NCBI GenBank assembly: GCA_002724825.1 | Contig: PBPU01000097.1 | Span: 1-6,271 of the forward strand | Origin: Acidimicrobiaceae bacterium | GTDB taxonomy: Bacteria; Actinomycetota; Acidimicrobiia; Acidimicrobiales; UBA8592 | Length of the DNA stretch: 6,271 nt | Reading direction: 5' to 3' | Part shown: in pieces, positions 1 to 5,792 of the stretch | Layout of the letters: every line of letters starts with the position of its first letter | Numbering within the stretch: the first letter of the stretch is position 1 | Made by a program: the position numbers and the translations under genes | The notes under the pieces: generated by a model | Told to the model about the DNA's origin: nothing | Seen by the model: only the letters and a program-made list of their open reading frames with translations | Databases searched by the model: none

Positions 1-10
1 AACTTTAACC

Positions 11-42
11 CCCCCGAAACATAAGGGCGGGGGCATCCTTTT
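11..42 (+). terminator. Probable rho-independent terminator of a gene lying before the window
   Basis: A C-run followed by G (11-16) can pair with CGGGGG (28-33), giving a 6-bp GC-rich stem with an 11-nt loop. A short T-stretch (39-42) follows after a few bases. The T-tract is short and offset from the stem, so the terminator may be weak. The gene it would serve lies outside the window. Confidence 0.45.
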
Positions 43-55
43 GCCTGTCTTAATA

Positions 56-84
56 TTGATAGTTGCCTAGCCGATATTTATTAG
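56..84 (+). promoter_or_regulatory. Sigma70-like promoter upstream of the small lipoprotein gene
   Basis: TTGATA (56-61) matches the -35 consensus at 5 of 6 positions. It is followed after 17 bp by TATTAG (79-84), a 4-of-6 match to the -10 consensus. The -10 lies inside a degenerate copy of the repeat found at 1331, 3534 and 5793. In those copies the corresponding hexamer is TATAGT. The start codon of the lipoprotein is about 30 bp downstream. Confidence 0.45.
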
Positions 85-85
85 T
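68..85 (+). repeat. Degenerate copy of the intergenic CCGATATCTATAG repeat
   Basis: TAGCCGATAT is identical to the core of the repeats at 1331 and 5793. It continues as TTATTAGT where those copies have CTATAGT, a substitution plus a one-base insertion. The TTCTGG-TATG half found in the full copies is absent. The position upstream of a gene and the orientation match the other copies, but only about 17 bases agree, so relatedness is likely rather than certain. Confidence 0.4.
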
Positions 86-113
86 GAGTTTTAAAAAAAA
101 TTGGATTTAAAAA

Positions 114-358
114 ATGAAGATAATATTCACTATTTTATTAACACTCGTTCTGGTTAGCTGCGGAGAGATTCGACTTCAAACTGGTGGGGATGATGTTGGC
201 GAAGTTGGTGAGTGGACTTGAATACCACAAAACGACCTTTAGGTGGTTTTATGAATCCTGAAAGCCAAGAAATATTTATGTATATTCCCGGAATTAGTTC
301 TAGGGGCACGCAAACAGCCAATGAATCCGACGGGCAGTGGTATAACCCGATCAGCTAA
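114..358 (+). pseudogene. Small lipoprotein gene, apparently interrupted by a frameshift
   Basis: ATG at 114 opens a 35-residue frame ending at TGA 219-221. It begins with a lipoprotein signal peptide: basic MK, a hydrophobic stretch IIFTILLTLVLV, and lipobox LVSC with the cysteine at residue 16. Without its tail the mature protein would be only 20 residues. From 212 to the TAA at 356-358 another frame is open and reads like protein (TKRPLGGF, IFMYIPG, DGQWYNPIS). Adding one base near 215-218 joins the two into an 81-residue lipoprotein, so I call a one-base deletion or sequencing error. No slippery heptamer supports programmed frameshifting. Alternatively ATG 251, with AGGTGG at 241-246, starts a separate 35-residue peptide. 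The lipoprotein's own ribosome site is weak (GGA at 103-105). I do not recognise the family. As a lipoprotein it would be anchored to the inner or outer membrane. Confidence 0.5.
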
Positions 359-405
359 TGAACTTGATGATTAAGTCCGAATGACGAGAGAAGGAGAATT
401 ACTAC

Positions 406-1167
406 ATGTCGAAAATTCCGGCCCTTAAGGCAGAAGGAGCTCACTTTAATATTGTAGACAAGGAAAAGTTTCTTAAAGGCATAGATCTGATTAAGGATTC
501 TATTTCCTGTAAAGGTGCGACCCTGTGGAATTCAGATAACATGATTCTATGGAATAAGAATTATTCCATGTTGAGAGATAGCAAATATCTTGAATATCTC
601 GATAGTCCAGAGACGAACAAAATGGCAAAAGCCATTATATGGCGTACTTATGTTTTGGACTTTCTACTTAAAAAATCTCTAAAGGTAGAGGGAGATGTTC
701 TGGAATTAGGAGTCTTGGCGGGAGACACAGCATATTATTTATCCCAAAAGTTTGCGGAGAGCTTTAAAGAGCGTAGATATTACTTAATAGATTTATTCAA
801 ATGGGAGCAAGGTGATGCTCATGTAGAAATTAAAAAATTGTTACAACCAGACCTTTTTCAAGAAGTACGCGATAGGTTTAAGAACTATAATTTTGTCGAA
901 GTAACACAAGGAAACGTAGTCAAGGTTCTTCCTACATTAAAGCTGAACAATATTTCTTTTGCTCATATTGATTTGAATAACGCCGAGCCCGAATCATTTT
1001 GTTTGGAGTATTTGACTCCACGCATGTCGAAAGGTGGATGTATTGTTTTAGATGACTATGGATGGTGGGGATATTCCGAGCAAAAAGTTGCTTTAGATGA
1101 GATTGCCAATAAGTATAATCTTGATATTTTGGAACTACCTACTGGCCAAGGGGTTATTTTCTTTTAG
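406..1167 (+). CDS. TylF/MycF-like class I SAM-dependent methyltransferase
   Basis: The 253-residue product is a cytoplasmic methyltransferase of the TylF (macrocin O-methyltransferase) type, whose known members O-methylate sugars of macrolides and related molecules. The first Rossmann strand and SAM loop read DVLELGVLAGD (97-107). A YYLIDLF strand follows at about 125-131. HIDLN (187-191) and DDYG (216-219) supply D189, D216 and D217, matching the acidic residues that bind Mg2+ in MycF-like enzymes. The C-terminal LPTGQGVI segment (244-251) is also typical. Length fits the family. One oddity is IDLNNAEPE, where many members have a D-x-D-L-Y-E-P string. The start is supported by AAGGAG at 391-396, nine bases upstream. 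No glycosyltransferase or biosynthetic cluster surrounds it, so the substrate is unknown. It stands alone on its strand, 47 bp after the lipoprotein remnant. Confidence 0.8.
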   Translation: MSKIPALKAEGAHFNIVDKEKFLKGIDLIKDSISCKGATLWNSDNMILWNKNYSMLRDSKYLEYLDSPETNKMAKAIIWRTYVLDFLLKKSLKVEGDVLELGVLAGDTAYYLSQKFAESFKERRYYLIDLFKWEQGDAHVEIKKLLQPDLFQEVRDRFKNYNFVEVTQGNVVKVLPTLKLNNISFAHIDLNNAEPESFCLEYLTPRMSKGGCIVLDDYGWWGYSEQKVALDEIANKYNLDILELPTGQGVIFF

Positions 1168-1584
1168 CACTGTCAGTTCTCTCGCTTAAAGTAGTCTTCA
1201 GACAAAAGAAAAGCAATAATGGATTTACGCGCACAGCTTACCGAGTGCATATCGTCTGGTTTGTTAGGCAAAATATTTCTGTAAAAGAATTCACACCAGT
1301 TACGCCAACCACTACCTAGTTGATATCAACCTTCCTTGTTAGCCGATATCTATAGTATCTTCTGGGTATGCAATCCGTCTTGCTAATCGAAAAATAAGCA
1401 CTCCAAGGAAATTTTTTTCGTTCGAGCACTCATTTTCCGAATTTTAAAATCTAATAGGACCCAGCCATCTGAGCTATTCCTGAAGACTTCAGAGTTGCTC
1501 TTACATATGATTGAGAATCAACTGATATCTGAATTTCAACCCATTCCGAACTGATAGCTAACGCGGCATTAATGTCCAAAATAG
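1168..1584. other. 417-bp stretch without a convincing gene
   Basis: This stretch holds one full copy of the intergenic repeat (1331-1370) and, just before it, a perfect 12-bp palindrome GTTGATATCAAC (1319-1330). A perfect CTGAAG-A-CTTCAG dyad lies at 1480-1492. Only very short frames exist: a 21-codon ATG frame at 1219, a 9-codon frame beginning at the ATG inside the repeat (1368), and a 42-codon minus-strand frame with a TTG start (1579 down to 1451). The last begins five bases after the stop of the secreted NTF2-like gene, with GAGGA 11 bases upstream, so it might be a small downstream gene or a decayed tail. Its length is within chance expectation. No terminator is evident for either neighbouring gene. 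The region may be a gene graveyard. Confidence 0.4.
1331..1370 (+). repeat. Intergenic repeat, copy 1 (no gene directly downstream)
   Basis: The 32-bp core at 1339-1370 differs from the copy at 5801-5832 at only two positions. It aligns with the copy at 3542-3572 at 28 of 32 columns. The preceding CTTCCT stretch (1331-1336) is shared with copy 2. TATAGT (1351-1356) resembles a -10 hexamer, but no good -35 lies 16-18 bp upstream. The element ends in TATG, after which only nine codons remain open (MQSVLLIEK). The next annotated gene to the right is on the opposite strand, so this copy looks like an orphan or a relic. Confidence 0.8.
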
Positions 1585-2058
1585 TTAATTTCCTCGAACT
1601 TGAGATTGATGCGTATGCTTAATCAACCAGTCTGAGCCTTCTTTAACCAAAACTAAAGTAACCCATTGAGGTGCGCCCACAGTATTTGCTTGTTTAGCAG
1701 GCAGTATATTCCACCATTGCTTAAAACTAGCGATAGCAACGTCGTCAAAAATCGAAATCTCAACATCCTCTATTGAGGTTAAAAATGTAGTTTTACCTCC
1801 ATTTAACTCTTCTTGACGAGTTCGATTTGCAATCTGAATCATCGCATTTCGAGCCTGGTCTGTTTGACGGTTGCCGTTTGCGATATGTATTCTATCGGAT
1901 GTCATCAATTCAGCTTGTGCAGCAAGATCATCTTCCAGTGCACCATATTGATATACTACTGCCTCGACATCTTCCACATCGTCTGCAAAAGTTTTTTGAG
2001 TCAATGTTATTGTTAGCAAAAACGCGGTTGCTGAAATTAATTTACCGTAGTTTTTCAT
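1585..2058 (-). CDS. Secreted NTF2/SnoaL-like (DUF4440-type) protein
   Basis: The 157-residue product starts with a Sec signal peptide: MKNYGK, a hydrophobic core LISATAFLLTITL, then KTFA-DD with likely cleavage after A25. The mature part of about 130 residues has the alpha-then-beta pattern of the NTF2/SnoaL fold. There is a helical DVEAVVYQYGALEDDLAAQAELM (28-50), then strands ending in WVTLVLVKEGSDWLIKHTHQSQV, where the W-L-I-K-H-x-H-Q-S string resembles DUF4440-type proteins. That fold serves both as enzymes and as binding domains, so no reaction can be assigned; the location is probably periplasmic. The start is supported by AAGGGGG about four bases upstream. It is transcribed divergently from the two-repeat secreted protein, and the shared 219-bp region may control both. 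No clear terminator follows it. Confidence 0.7.
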   Translation of the reverse strand: MKNYGKLISATAFLLTITLTQKTFADDVEDVEAVVYQYGALEDDLAAQAELMTSDRIHIANGNRQTDQARNAMIQIANRTRQEELNGGKTTFLTSIEDVEISIFDDVAIASFKQWWNILPAKQANTVGAPQWVTLVLVKEGSDWLIKHTHQSQVRGN

Positions 2059-2074
2059 GAAACCCCCTTACTCT

Positions 2075-2102
2075 ATTTAAGAAAAATGTCAGCATACGGC
2101 AA
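2075..2102 (-). promoter_or_regulatory. Possible promoter for the secreted NTF2-like gene
   Basis: Read on the minus strand, TTGCCG (2102-2097) and TTAAAT (2080-2075) are separated by 16 bp and each matches the sigma70 consensus at 4 of 6 positions. The start codon lies 17 bp further on, leaving room for a short leader containing the AAGGGGG ribosome site. This is a motif match only. Confidence 0.35.
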
Positions 2103-2117
2103 ATTTATTGATACCTC

Positions 2118-2177
2118 AGTTTATGAGATGAATTAATTATCCCTTCTGCATTAGTTTTGAGATGAAATAAATCATCT
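2118..2177. promoter_or_regulatory. Operator-like direct repeats and dyad in the divergent promoter region
   Basis: TGAGATGAA occurs at 2124-2132 and again at 2158-2166, with similar flanks: AGTTT before each, then TTAATTATC or ATAAATCATC after. The two are 34 bp apart, close to three helical turns. The second copy is also half of a dyad, AGATGA (2160-2165) and TCATCT (2172-2177), with a 6-bp spacer. The first copy is a poorer dyad. Such paired sites between divergent genes usually bind a dimeric regulator. No regulator gene is present in the window. Confidence 0.4.
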
Positions 2178-2192
2178 GGTGATTATATAAAC
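2174..2192 (+). repeat. Possible fragment of the intergenic repeat (downstream half)
   Basis: TCTGGTGATTATATAAAC (2175-2192) aligns with the end of the copy before the GFA gene (TCTGGTTATGAATATAAAC) with two substitutions and one gap. A TTAG lies about 25 bp upstream, as in the full copies, but the CCGATATCTATAG core is not recognisable here. It could be a strongly diverged copy or coincidence among AT-rich sequence. TATATAA in this block could also serve as a -10 for the gene at 2278. Confidence 0.25.
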
Positions 2193-2277
2193 AAAAAGTA
2201 AGCAAAGGATCGTAACATTCGTGTAAAGTTTGGCTATTACTCTAAATTTTATTGGCATTACAAACAGGAACAAGACC

Positions 2278-2988
2278 ATGAAAATTAATTTACAGAGCTT
2301 CATAGTAGCAATCGCAACACTTCTTTTTTCGGCACATAGCAGTGCTCAAATCGCACTAGGGTTTGACATACAGGTAACCGATCCCGCAAGGCTTATTTCA
2401 GCGATGGATGAGTACACAGCTTCGCAAACCGGGCAATCCATTCCTGGAACCGCCATATTGTCCCAGTACATAGCTAACGGAAACTCACCCGCTACCCATA
2501 ATCTCGCTGTTTTCTACCCAACAGTCGAGGGAATGGATGAGGCTTTTTTAAGGAATTCTCTATCCGAAGATTGGGCAAAATTGATTTCCGAGCTTGGAGC
2601 AGCGTCCTCAACAGTCTTGAATGTGATGTTTGAACCCACGGGCCTCACAAATGGAAATTCAGACGCGGTTACCAGTGACTTATATGCTTCAAGATGGCTC
2701 GTTGTCGATGTGACAGATGAGGCCTCTTTTGCCGCTGAGTGGCAAAAGCTTGTAGATGCTGATTCTGCAGATTGGGACGTCAACGCAAGCCTTTGGCGAA
2801 TTATAGGTCGCGGTGATGCTACTGGCTCGCATCTAATATCATACCAAGCTAATAATTTTTCCACTCTATTATCAGTAAGGAACTCTGAACGCCCTGGAAT
2901 GGCTTCTTTTCAGAGAGCAGTTAATGGCATCTCATCGATATACTCCATAAATATGGTGAACACTGTAAAGGTCTGGACAAATCAATAG
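2278..2988 (+). CDS. Secreted two-repeat protein of unknown function (ferredoxin-like barrel halves suspected)
   Basis: I place the start at ATG 2278, giving 236 residues. AGGAA (2266-2270) lies seven bases upstream, and the protein then begins directly with a Sec signal peptide, MKINLQSFIVAIATLLFSAH, with SSA-Q cleavage near residue 23. The frame extends upstream to a TTG at 2230, but that would put 16 polar residues before the signal. The mature protein is an internal duplication. IQVTDPARLISAMDEY (31-46) matches VVDVTDEASFAAEWQKL (142-158). NGNSPATHNLAVFY (67-80) matches GRGDATGSHLISYQ (177-190). Each half ends in a helix plus strand (about 97-122 and 208-233). The strand-helix-strand pattern suggests dimeric alpha-beta-barrel-like halves fused in one chain, but this is inference. 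No catalytic residues are evident. It is probably periplasmic or exported, and is divergent from the NTF2-like gene. Confidence 0.7.
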   Translation: MKINLQSFIVAIATLLFSAHSSAQIALGFDIQVTDPARLISAMDEYTASQTGQSIPGTAILSQYIANGNSPATHNLAVFYPTVEGMDEAFLRNSLSEDWAKLISELGAASSTVLNVMFEPTGLTNGNSDAVTSDLYASRWLVVDVTDEASFAAEWQKLVDADSADWDVNASLWRIIGRGDATGSHLISYQANNFSTLLSVRNSERPGMASFQRAVNGISSIYSINMVNTVKVWTNQ

Positions 2989-3066
2989 CTAAATTGAACG
3001 TCAAAATTTATCTGACTTAAAGATATTAGAAAAAATTCTTTTAACTAAATTAATAGGAGAATAATT

Positions 3067-3450
3067 ATGAGTGAAAAGATAGCCGATTGGATATTGCATC
3101 ATGTGAGTACATCTTACGAACGTGTTGGAGATAAAGGCCTTAGAGCGGTATCAAACTGGAAAACTGATGGAGATATAGAGCACTATGGAGCTGGCTTTGG
3201 AACACTAACAGTAGAGCATGATATGAACAACCCGAATGCAACCAGTGGAACATGCAGTTGGCAAGGAGAAGCGTTTCTTCCGAACGGAGATCGTGCTATG
3301 GGATACTTTGATGGTACTTGGGAAGCATCAGGTGGAAATATCTGGAAAACATCTATGACGGGTTGGGACAGCTTGGACGGAAATATTCGTTTGGAGGGAG
3401 AGATTAGCCTTGCTGAACTAACTTTCAAAGGAACAAATTACAAAGCCTAG
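3067..3450 (+). CDS. Small beta-rich protein of unknown function
   Basis: The 127-residue product has no signal peptide or membrane segment and is probably cytoplasmic. After a helical N-terminus (MSEKIADWILHHVSTSYERV) it is rich in Gly, Trp and alternating polar-hydrophobic stretches: GAGFGTLTVEHDM (42-54), SGTCSWQGEAFLPNGD (60-75), MGYFDGTWEASGGNIWKTSM (78-97), DGNIRLEGEISLAELTFKG (104-122). This is the look of a small antiparallel beta barrel, comparable in style to lipocalin-like or DUF3224-like proteins, though I do not recognise the family with certainty. The start is supported by AGGAGA (3055-3060), six bases upstream. It lies 78 bp after the two-repeat protein on the same strand and could be cotranscribed. 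A stem-loop terminator follows 17 bp after its stop, which closes the unit. Confidence 0.65.
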   Translation: MSEKIADWILHHVSTSYERVGDKGLRAVSNWKTDGDIEHYGAGFGTLTVEHDMNNPNATSGTCSWQGEAFLPNGDRAMGYFDGTWEASGGNIWKTSMTGWDSLDGNIRLEGEISLAELTFKGTNYKA

Positions 3451-3467
3451 CTAAAATAAAACTTGTT

Positions 3468-3498
3468 AAGACGTGGTGCTTCAAACGCTACGTCTTTT
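3468..3498 (+). terminator. Rho-independent terminator after the 127-residue protein gene
   Basis: Arms 3468-3478 (AAGACGTGGTG) and 3486-3496 (CGCTACGTCTT) pair over 11 bp, including two G-U pairs, around a 7-nt loop CTTCAAA. The end of the second arm runs into TTTT (3495-3498). It separates the unit on the left from the repeat-driven MFS operon on the right. Confidence 0.7.
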
Positions 3499-3533
3499 CA
3501 ATATAAATCAAAAGCTCTTATAGATGCTGCACG

Positions 3534-3582
3534 CTTCCTCATTAACCGATATCTATAGTCTTTTCTGGTATGAAAATAAAAC
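3534..3582 (+). repeat. Intergenic repeat, copy 2, overlapping the start of the MFS gene
   Basis: CTTCCT (3534-3539) and the core TTAACCGATATCTATAGT (3542-3559) match copy 1, with one G-to-A change in the core. They are followed by CTTTTCTGG and TATG, one base shorter than the other copies. The TATGAAAATAAAAC end also matches copy 3 (TATGAATATAAAC). The ATG at 3570 is the proposed MFS start. If TATAGT (3554-3559) is a -10, transcription would begin only a few bases before this ATG. If instead the TG-extended TATGAA (3569-3574) is the -10, transcription would begin inside the annotated gene. Confidence 0.8.
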
Positions 3583-4739
3583 AAGATAGTTTTTTTTCTT
3601 CTGGCTTAGGTCTAGCTTTTATGGCTGGCATAGGGGTGATGGTAGCGAACATTAGCCCAACAATAGTTAGTGCATATGTACAAAATCCTATTTTCTCAAC
3701 GCGAGATGCCGGTAATATCATTTCCATAAACATGTTGGGAAATGCATTGGGCGCGTTAATAATTAGTTTTTATCTGCAGAGATTCAACTGGTTTCGTGCA
3801 GCAGTTTTTTTACTTTCTATTCTTATAGTTCTAGATCTATTTTCAATTTCAGTAACCCAATCCTTCCTTTTGTTTTCTGTGAGATTTATTTATGGGATGG
3901 CAGCTGGAGCACTCATGGGGATAGCTTACGCTGCAATTGCGCAAACAAGCGGTCCAGAACGAATTCAAGCGCTGTCATACACAATGCAACTCCTGTCAGG
4001 TGGAATTCTGATTCAATTAATTACCCCACAAATTGAATCGGCTGGAGTAATAGTTGTTTGGCTTCCGTTAGTTGTTTTTTCAGTTATTGGACTCCTCCTC
4101 AGTCCCTTATTGAGGAAAAAGACGTTAGCTAAAGACTCGCTCGTTGAAACCAAAAATCAAAGTCGCGCCAATAACCTAATAATTGGATTAGGTCTCGCCA
4201 GCCTATTCGCATTTCAAATGGGACAATTTGCTGCTTTTGCTTACGTCATTGAACTAGGAATTAATCATAATTTTAATATTGGATTCACAGGAACCAGCGT
4301 AGCCATGGGATTATGGATTGGCGGACCTGCAGCGTTATTCGTTACCTGGTGGTCTTTAAGAAGCGGTCGAGCTTTACCAATAATTCTTGCTTCCAGTGCT
4401 CAAATAGTCTCAATTGGTTTACTGTTAGTTCCGAACTCTGCATATTTCTTGATTGGAAACGTTACCTGGGGCATCGCTTTTAACATTGGTATTTCTTATA
4501 CCCTAGGACTTATCTCAGAACTAGATAATGAGGGAAGAACAGCGACCTTAGCCGCTTTTGCGAGTACTCTCGGATTGTTTGCCGGACCAGGACTTGCAGC
4601 ATTTCTAGTAGAAGAAAATAACTACGAACGAGTTATATTGGCATCTTTGGCTATTCTGCTTATCAGTGTCGCACTCATAATAATTCCTGTAATGAAATTA
4701 GATTCATTAAGCAAAACACGTCGAATAATTTGGTCTTAA
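3570..4739 (+). CDS. Major facilitator superfamily transporter, 12 membrane segments
   Basis: The 389-residue product has the length and hydrophobicity of a 12-helix MFS carrier in the inner membrane. Segments lie near residues 12-35, 48-69, 76-94, 99-120, 134-153, 158-180, 203-225, 240-260, 268-287, 291-313, 325-347 and 354-376. A polar cytoplasmic loop (181-201, RKKTLAKDSLVETK) sits between the two halves. RTATLAAFASTLGLFAGPGLAA (323-344) resembles the helix-11 region of AraJ-like exporters. The classical motif A between segments 2 and 3 is weak (QRFNWFR). The substrate cannot be read from sequence. The chosen start gives a short charged N-terminus (MKIKQDS) before helix 1, but there is no Shine-Dalgarno and the ATG lies within a repeat, so initiation may be leaderless. 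ATG 3621 would cut into helix 1. The MetX-like gene follows after 28 bp. Confidence 0.8.
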   Translation: MKIKQDSFFSSGLGLAFMAGIGVMVANISPTIVSAYVQNPIFSTRDAGNIISINMLGNALGALIISFYLQRFNWFRAAVFLLSILIVLDLFSISVTQSFLLFSVRFIYGMAAGALMGIAYAAIAQTSGPERIQALSYTMQLLSGGILIQLITPQIESAGVIVVWLPLVVFSVIGLLLSPLLRKKTLAKDSLVETKNQSRANNLIIGLGLASLFAFQMGQFAAFAYVIELGINHNFNIGFTGTSVAMGLWIGGPAALFVTWWSLRSGRALPIILASSAQIVSIGLLLVPNSAYFLIGNVTWGIAFNIGISYTLGLISELDNEGRTATLAAFASTLGLFAGPGLAAFLVEENNYERVILASLAILLISVALIIIPVMKLDSLSKTRRIIWS

Positions 4740-4767
4740 TTACACTTAACATTATAAGGAGAACCTA

Positions 4768-5790
4768 ATGAAATCAGGGACATTTAAACTAGGCGATTTT
4801 ATTTTGCAATCCGGAGAAATTCTAAGGGATGCCGTTTTATCCTATGAGACACATGGAAGTCTCGATGAAACTAAATCAAATGTAATTGTCTATCCGACTT
4901 GGTATTCTGGGAATCATGAAGATGTTAGGCAAGCGATAGGATCCGGTCGAGCGTTAGACCCAGAGAAGTACTTTATAATTGTACCTGATATGTTTGGCAA
5001 TGGATTTTCCACATCACCCAGTCATCAGGAATATGCCAATAATCAGAGTCAGTTTCCAGCGATAACGCCCTATGATAATGTAGAAGCCCAACATCGGTTA
5101 TTAACTGAACATTTCAGTATCACCAAAATAAAACTTTTTGTTGGATTTTCGATGAGTGCTCAACAAGCCTTTCACTGGGGTGCACTTTATCCAGAATATG
5201 TCAGTGCAATTGCCCCAATTTGCGGCAGCTCTGTTACATCCACCCATAATTGGCTTTTTCTCGAAAGTCTTAAAAAAGCACTTACAACGGACCCTTTATT
5301 TAACGAGGGAAACTACGAAACAGCTCCAGAAACCGGTTTAAGGGCTTTTTCAACAATTTATGCTGGATGGGCATTTTCCAAAGAATTCTACAGAGAGAGG
5401 CTTCATCTTTCATGGTTGGGAGAAAATTTTAAAGATACAGCTGAGTTTCTCGATGCTTGGCATTCACTTTTTACTCCTAAAAACGATGCTAATAATTTAT
5501 TAGCGATGCTAGACACTTGGCAGAGAGCCGATGTCAGCAAGCACTCAAAATTTGAAGGAAATCTGACCAAAGCACTCTCTTCTATTACATGCCCAGCGAT
5601 TGTCATGCCTGGACGTACAGACATGTATTTTCCTCCCGAGGATAATGCTTTTGAAGTTTCCAAAATGCCTAATGCAGAATTGAGAGTCATAGAATCAGTC
5701 TATGGACATGGAGCTGGAGGGCCAGGATTTAGCAATGATGAAGATGATGCATTTATAGACCAAGCCCTTTTTGAACTATTAAGACAATGA
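4768..5790 (+). CDS. MetX-like alpha/beta-fold hydrolase or acyltransferase
   Basis: The 340-residue product resembles the homoserine O-acetyltransferase (MetX) branch of the alpha/beta hydrolase fold. N-terminal features are LSYETHGSLDETKSNVIVYPTW (24-45) and FIIVPDMFGNGFSTSPS (69-85). The likely triad is S128 in GFSMS (126-130), D285 in GRTDMYFPP (282-290) and H314 in YGHGAGGPG (312-320). The lid region (about 160-265) is helical, as in the family. True MetX enzymes usually have GGSMGG at the elbow; here the residue after the nucleophile-Met pair is Ser, not Gly, and the His motif is GHGAGGP. I therefore do not call it metX: the substrate may not be homoserine, and it may hydrolyse esters instead. 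It is soluble and cytoplasmic. AAGGAG (4756-4761) lies six bases before the start. It is translated 28 bp after the MFS gene, almost surely as one operon, so the carrier may move its substrate or product. Confidence 0.75.
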   Translation: MKSGTFKLGDFILQSGEILRDAVLSYETHGSLDETKSNVIVYPTWYSGNHEDVRQAIGSGRALDPEKYFIIVPDMFGNGFSTSPSHQEYANNQSQFPAITPYDNVEAQHRLLTEHFSITKIKLFVGFSMSAQQAFHWGALYPEYVSAIAPICGSSVTSTHNWLFLESLKKALTTDPLFNEGNYETAPETGLRAFSTIYAGWAFSKEFYRERLHLSWLGENFKDTAEFLDAWHSLFTPKNDANNLLAMLDTWQRADVSKHSKFEGNLTKALSSITCPAIVMPGRTDMYFPPEDNAFEVSKMPNAELRVIESVYGHGAGGPGFSNDEDDAFIDQALFELLRQ

Positions 5791-5792
5791 TG

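Noticed and set aside
1257..1347. GTTAGGC and GTTAGCC strings with single-gene units, suggesting an integron cassette array (attC sites)
   Set aside because: No paired inverse core (RYYYAAC) with L-box complementarity could be found at the proper distance, copy 3 starts three bases after a stop codon and leaves no room for an attC, and no integrase is present.
1339..1370. Repeat as a structured RNA leader or riboswitch
   Set aside because: Possible pairings (CC with GG, GATA with TATC) are short and are not conserved between the three copies.
1191..1492. AGTCTTCAG (1191-1199) and its inverse within the dyad at 1480-1492 as ends of a mobile element
   Set aside because: The match is only nine bases, there is no target duplication, and no transposase lies between.
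1813..2060. Plus-strand frames opposite the NTF2-like gene
   Set aside because: They have no ribosome site or recognisable protein features and lie antisense to a gene with a clear signal peptide and fold pattern.
2230..2277. Upstream TTG start for the two-repeat secreted protein
   Set aside because: It has no ribosome site and would place 16 extra residues before a normal signal peptide; ATG 2278 has AGGAA at proper distance.
2994..3022. Promoter TTGAAC-17-TTAAAG before the 127-residue protein gene
   Set aside because: The -10 match is poor and the region is AT-rich enough to give such matches by chance; cotranscription from upstream is equally possible.
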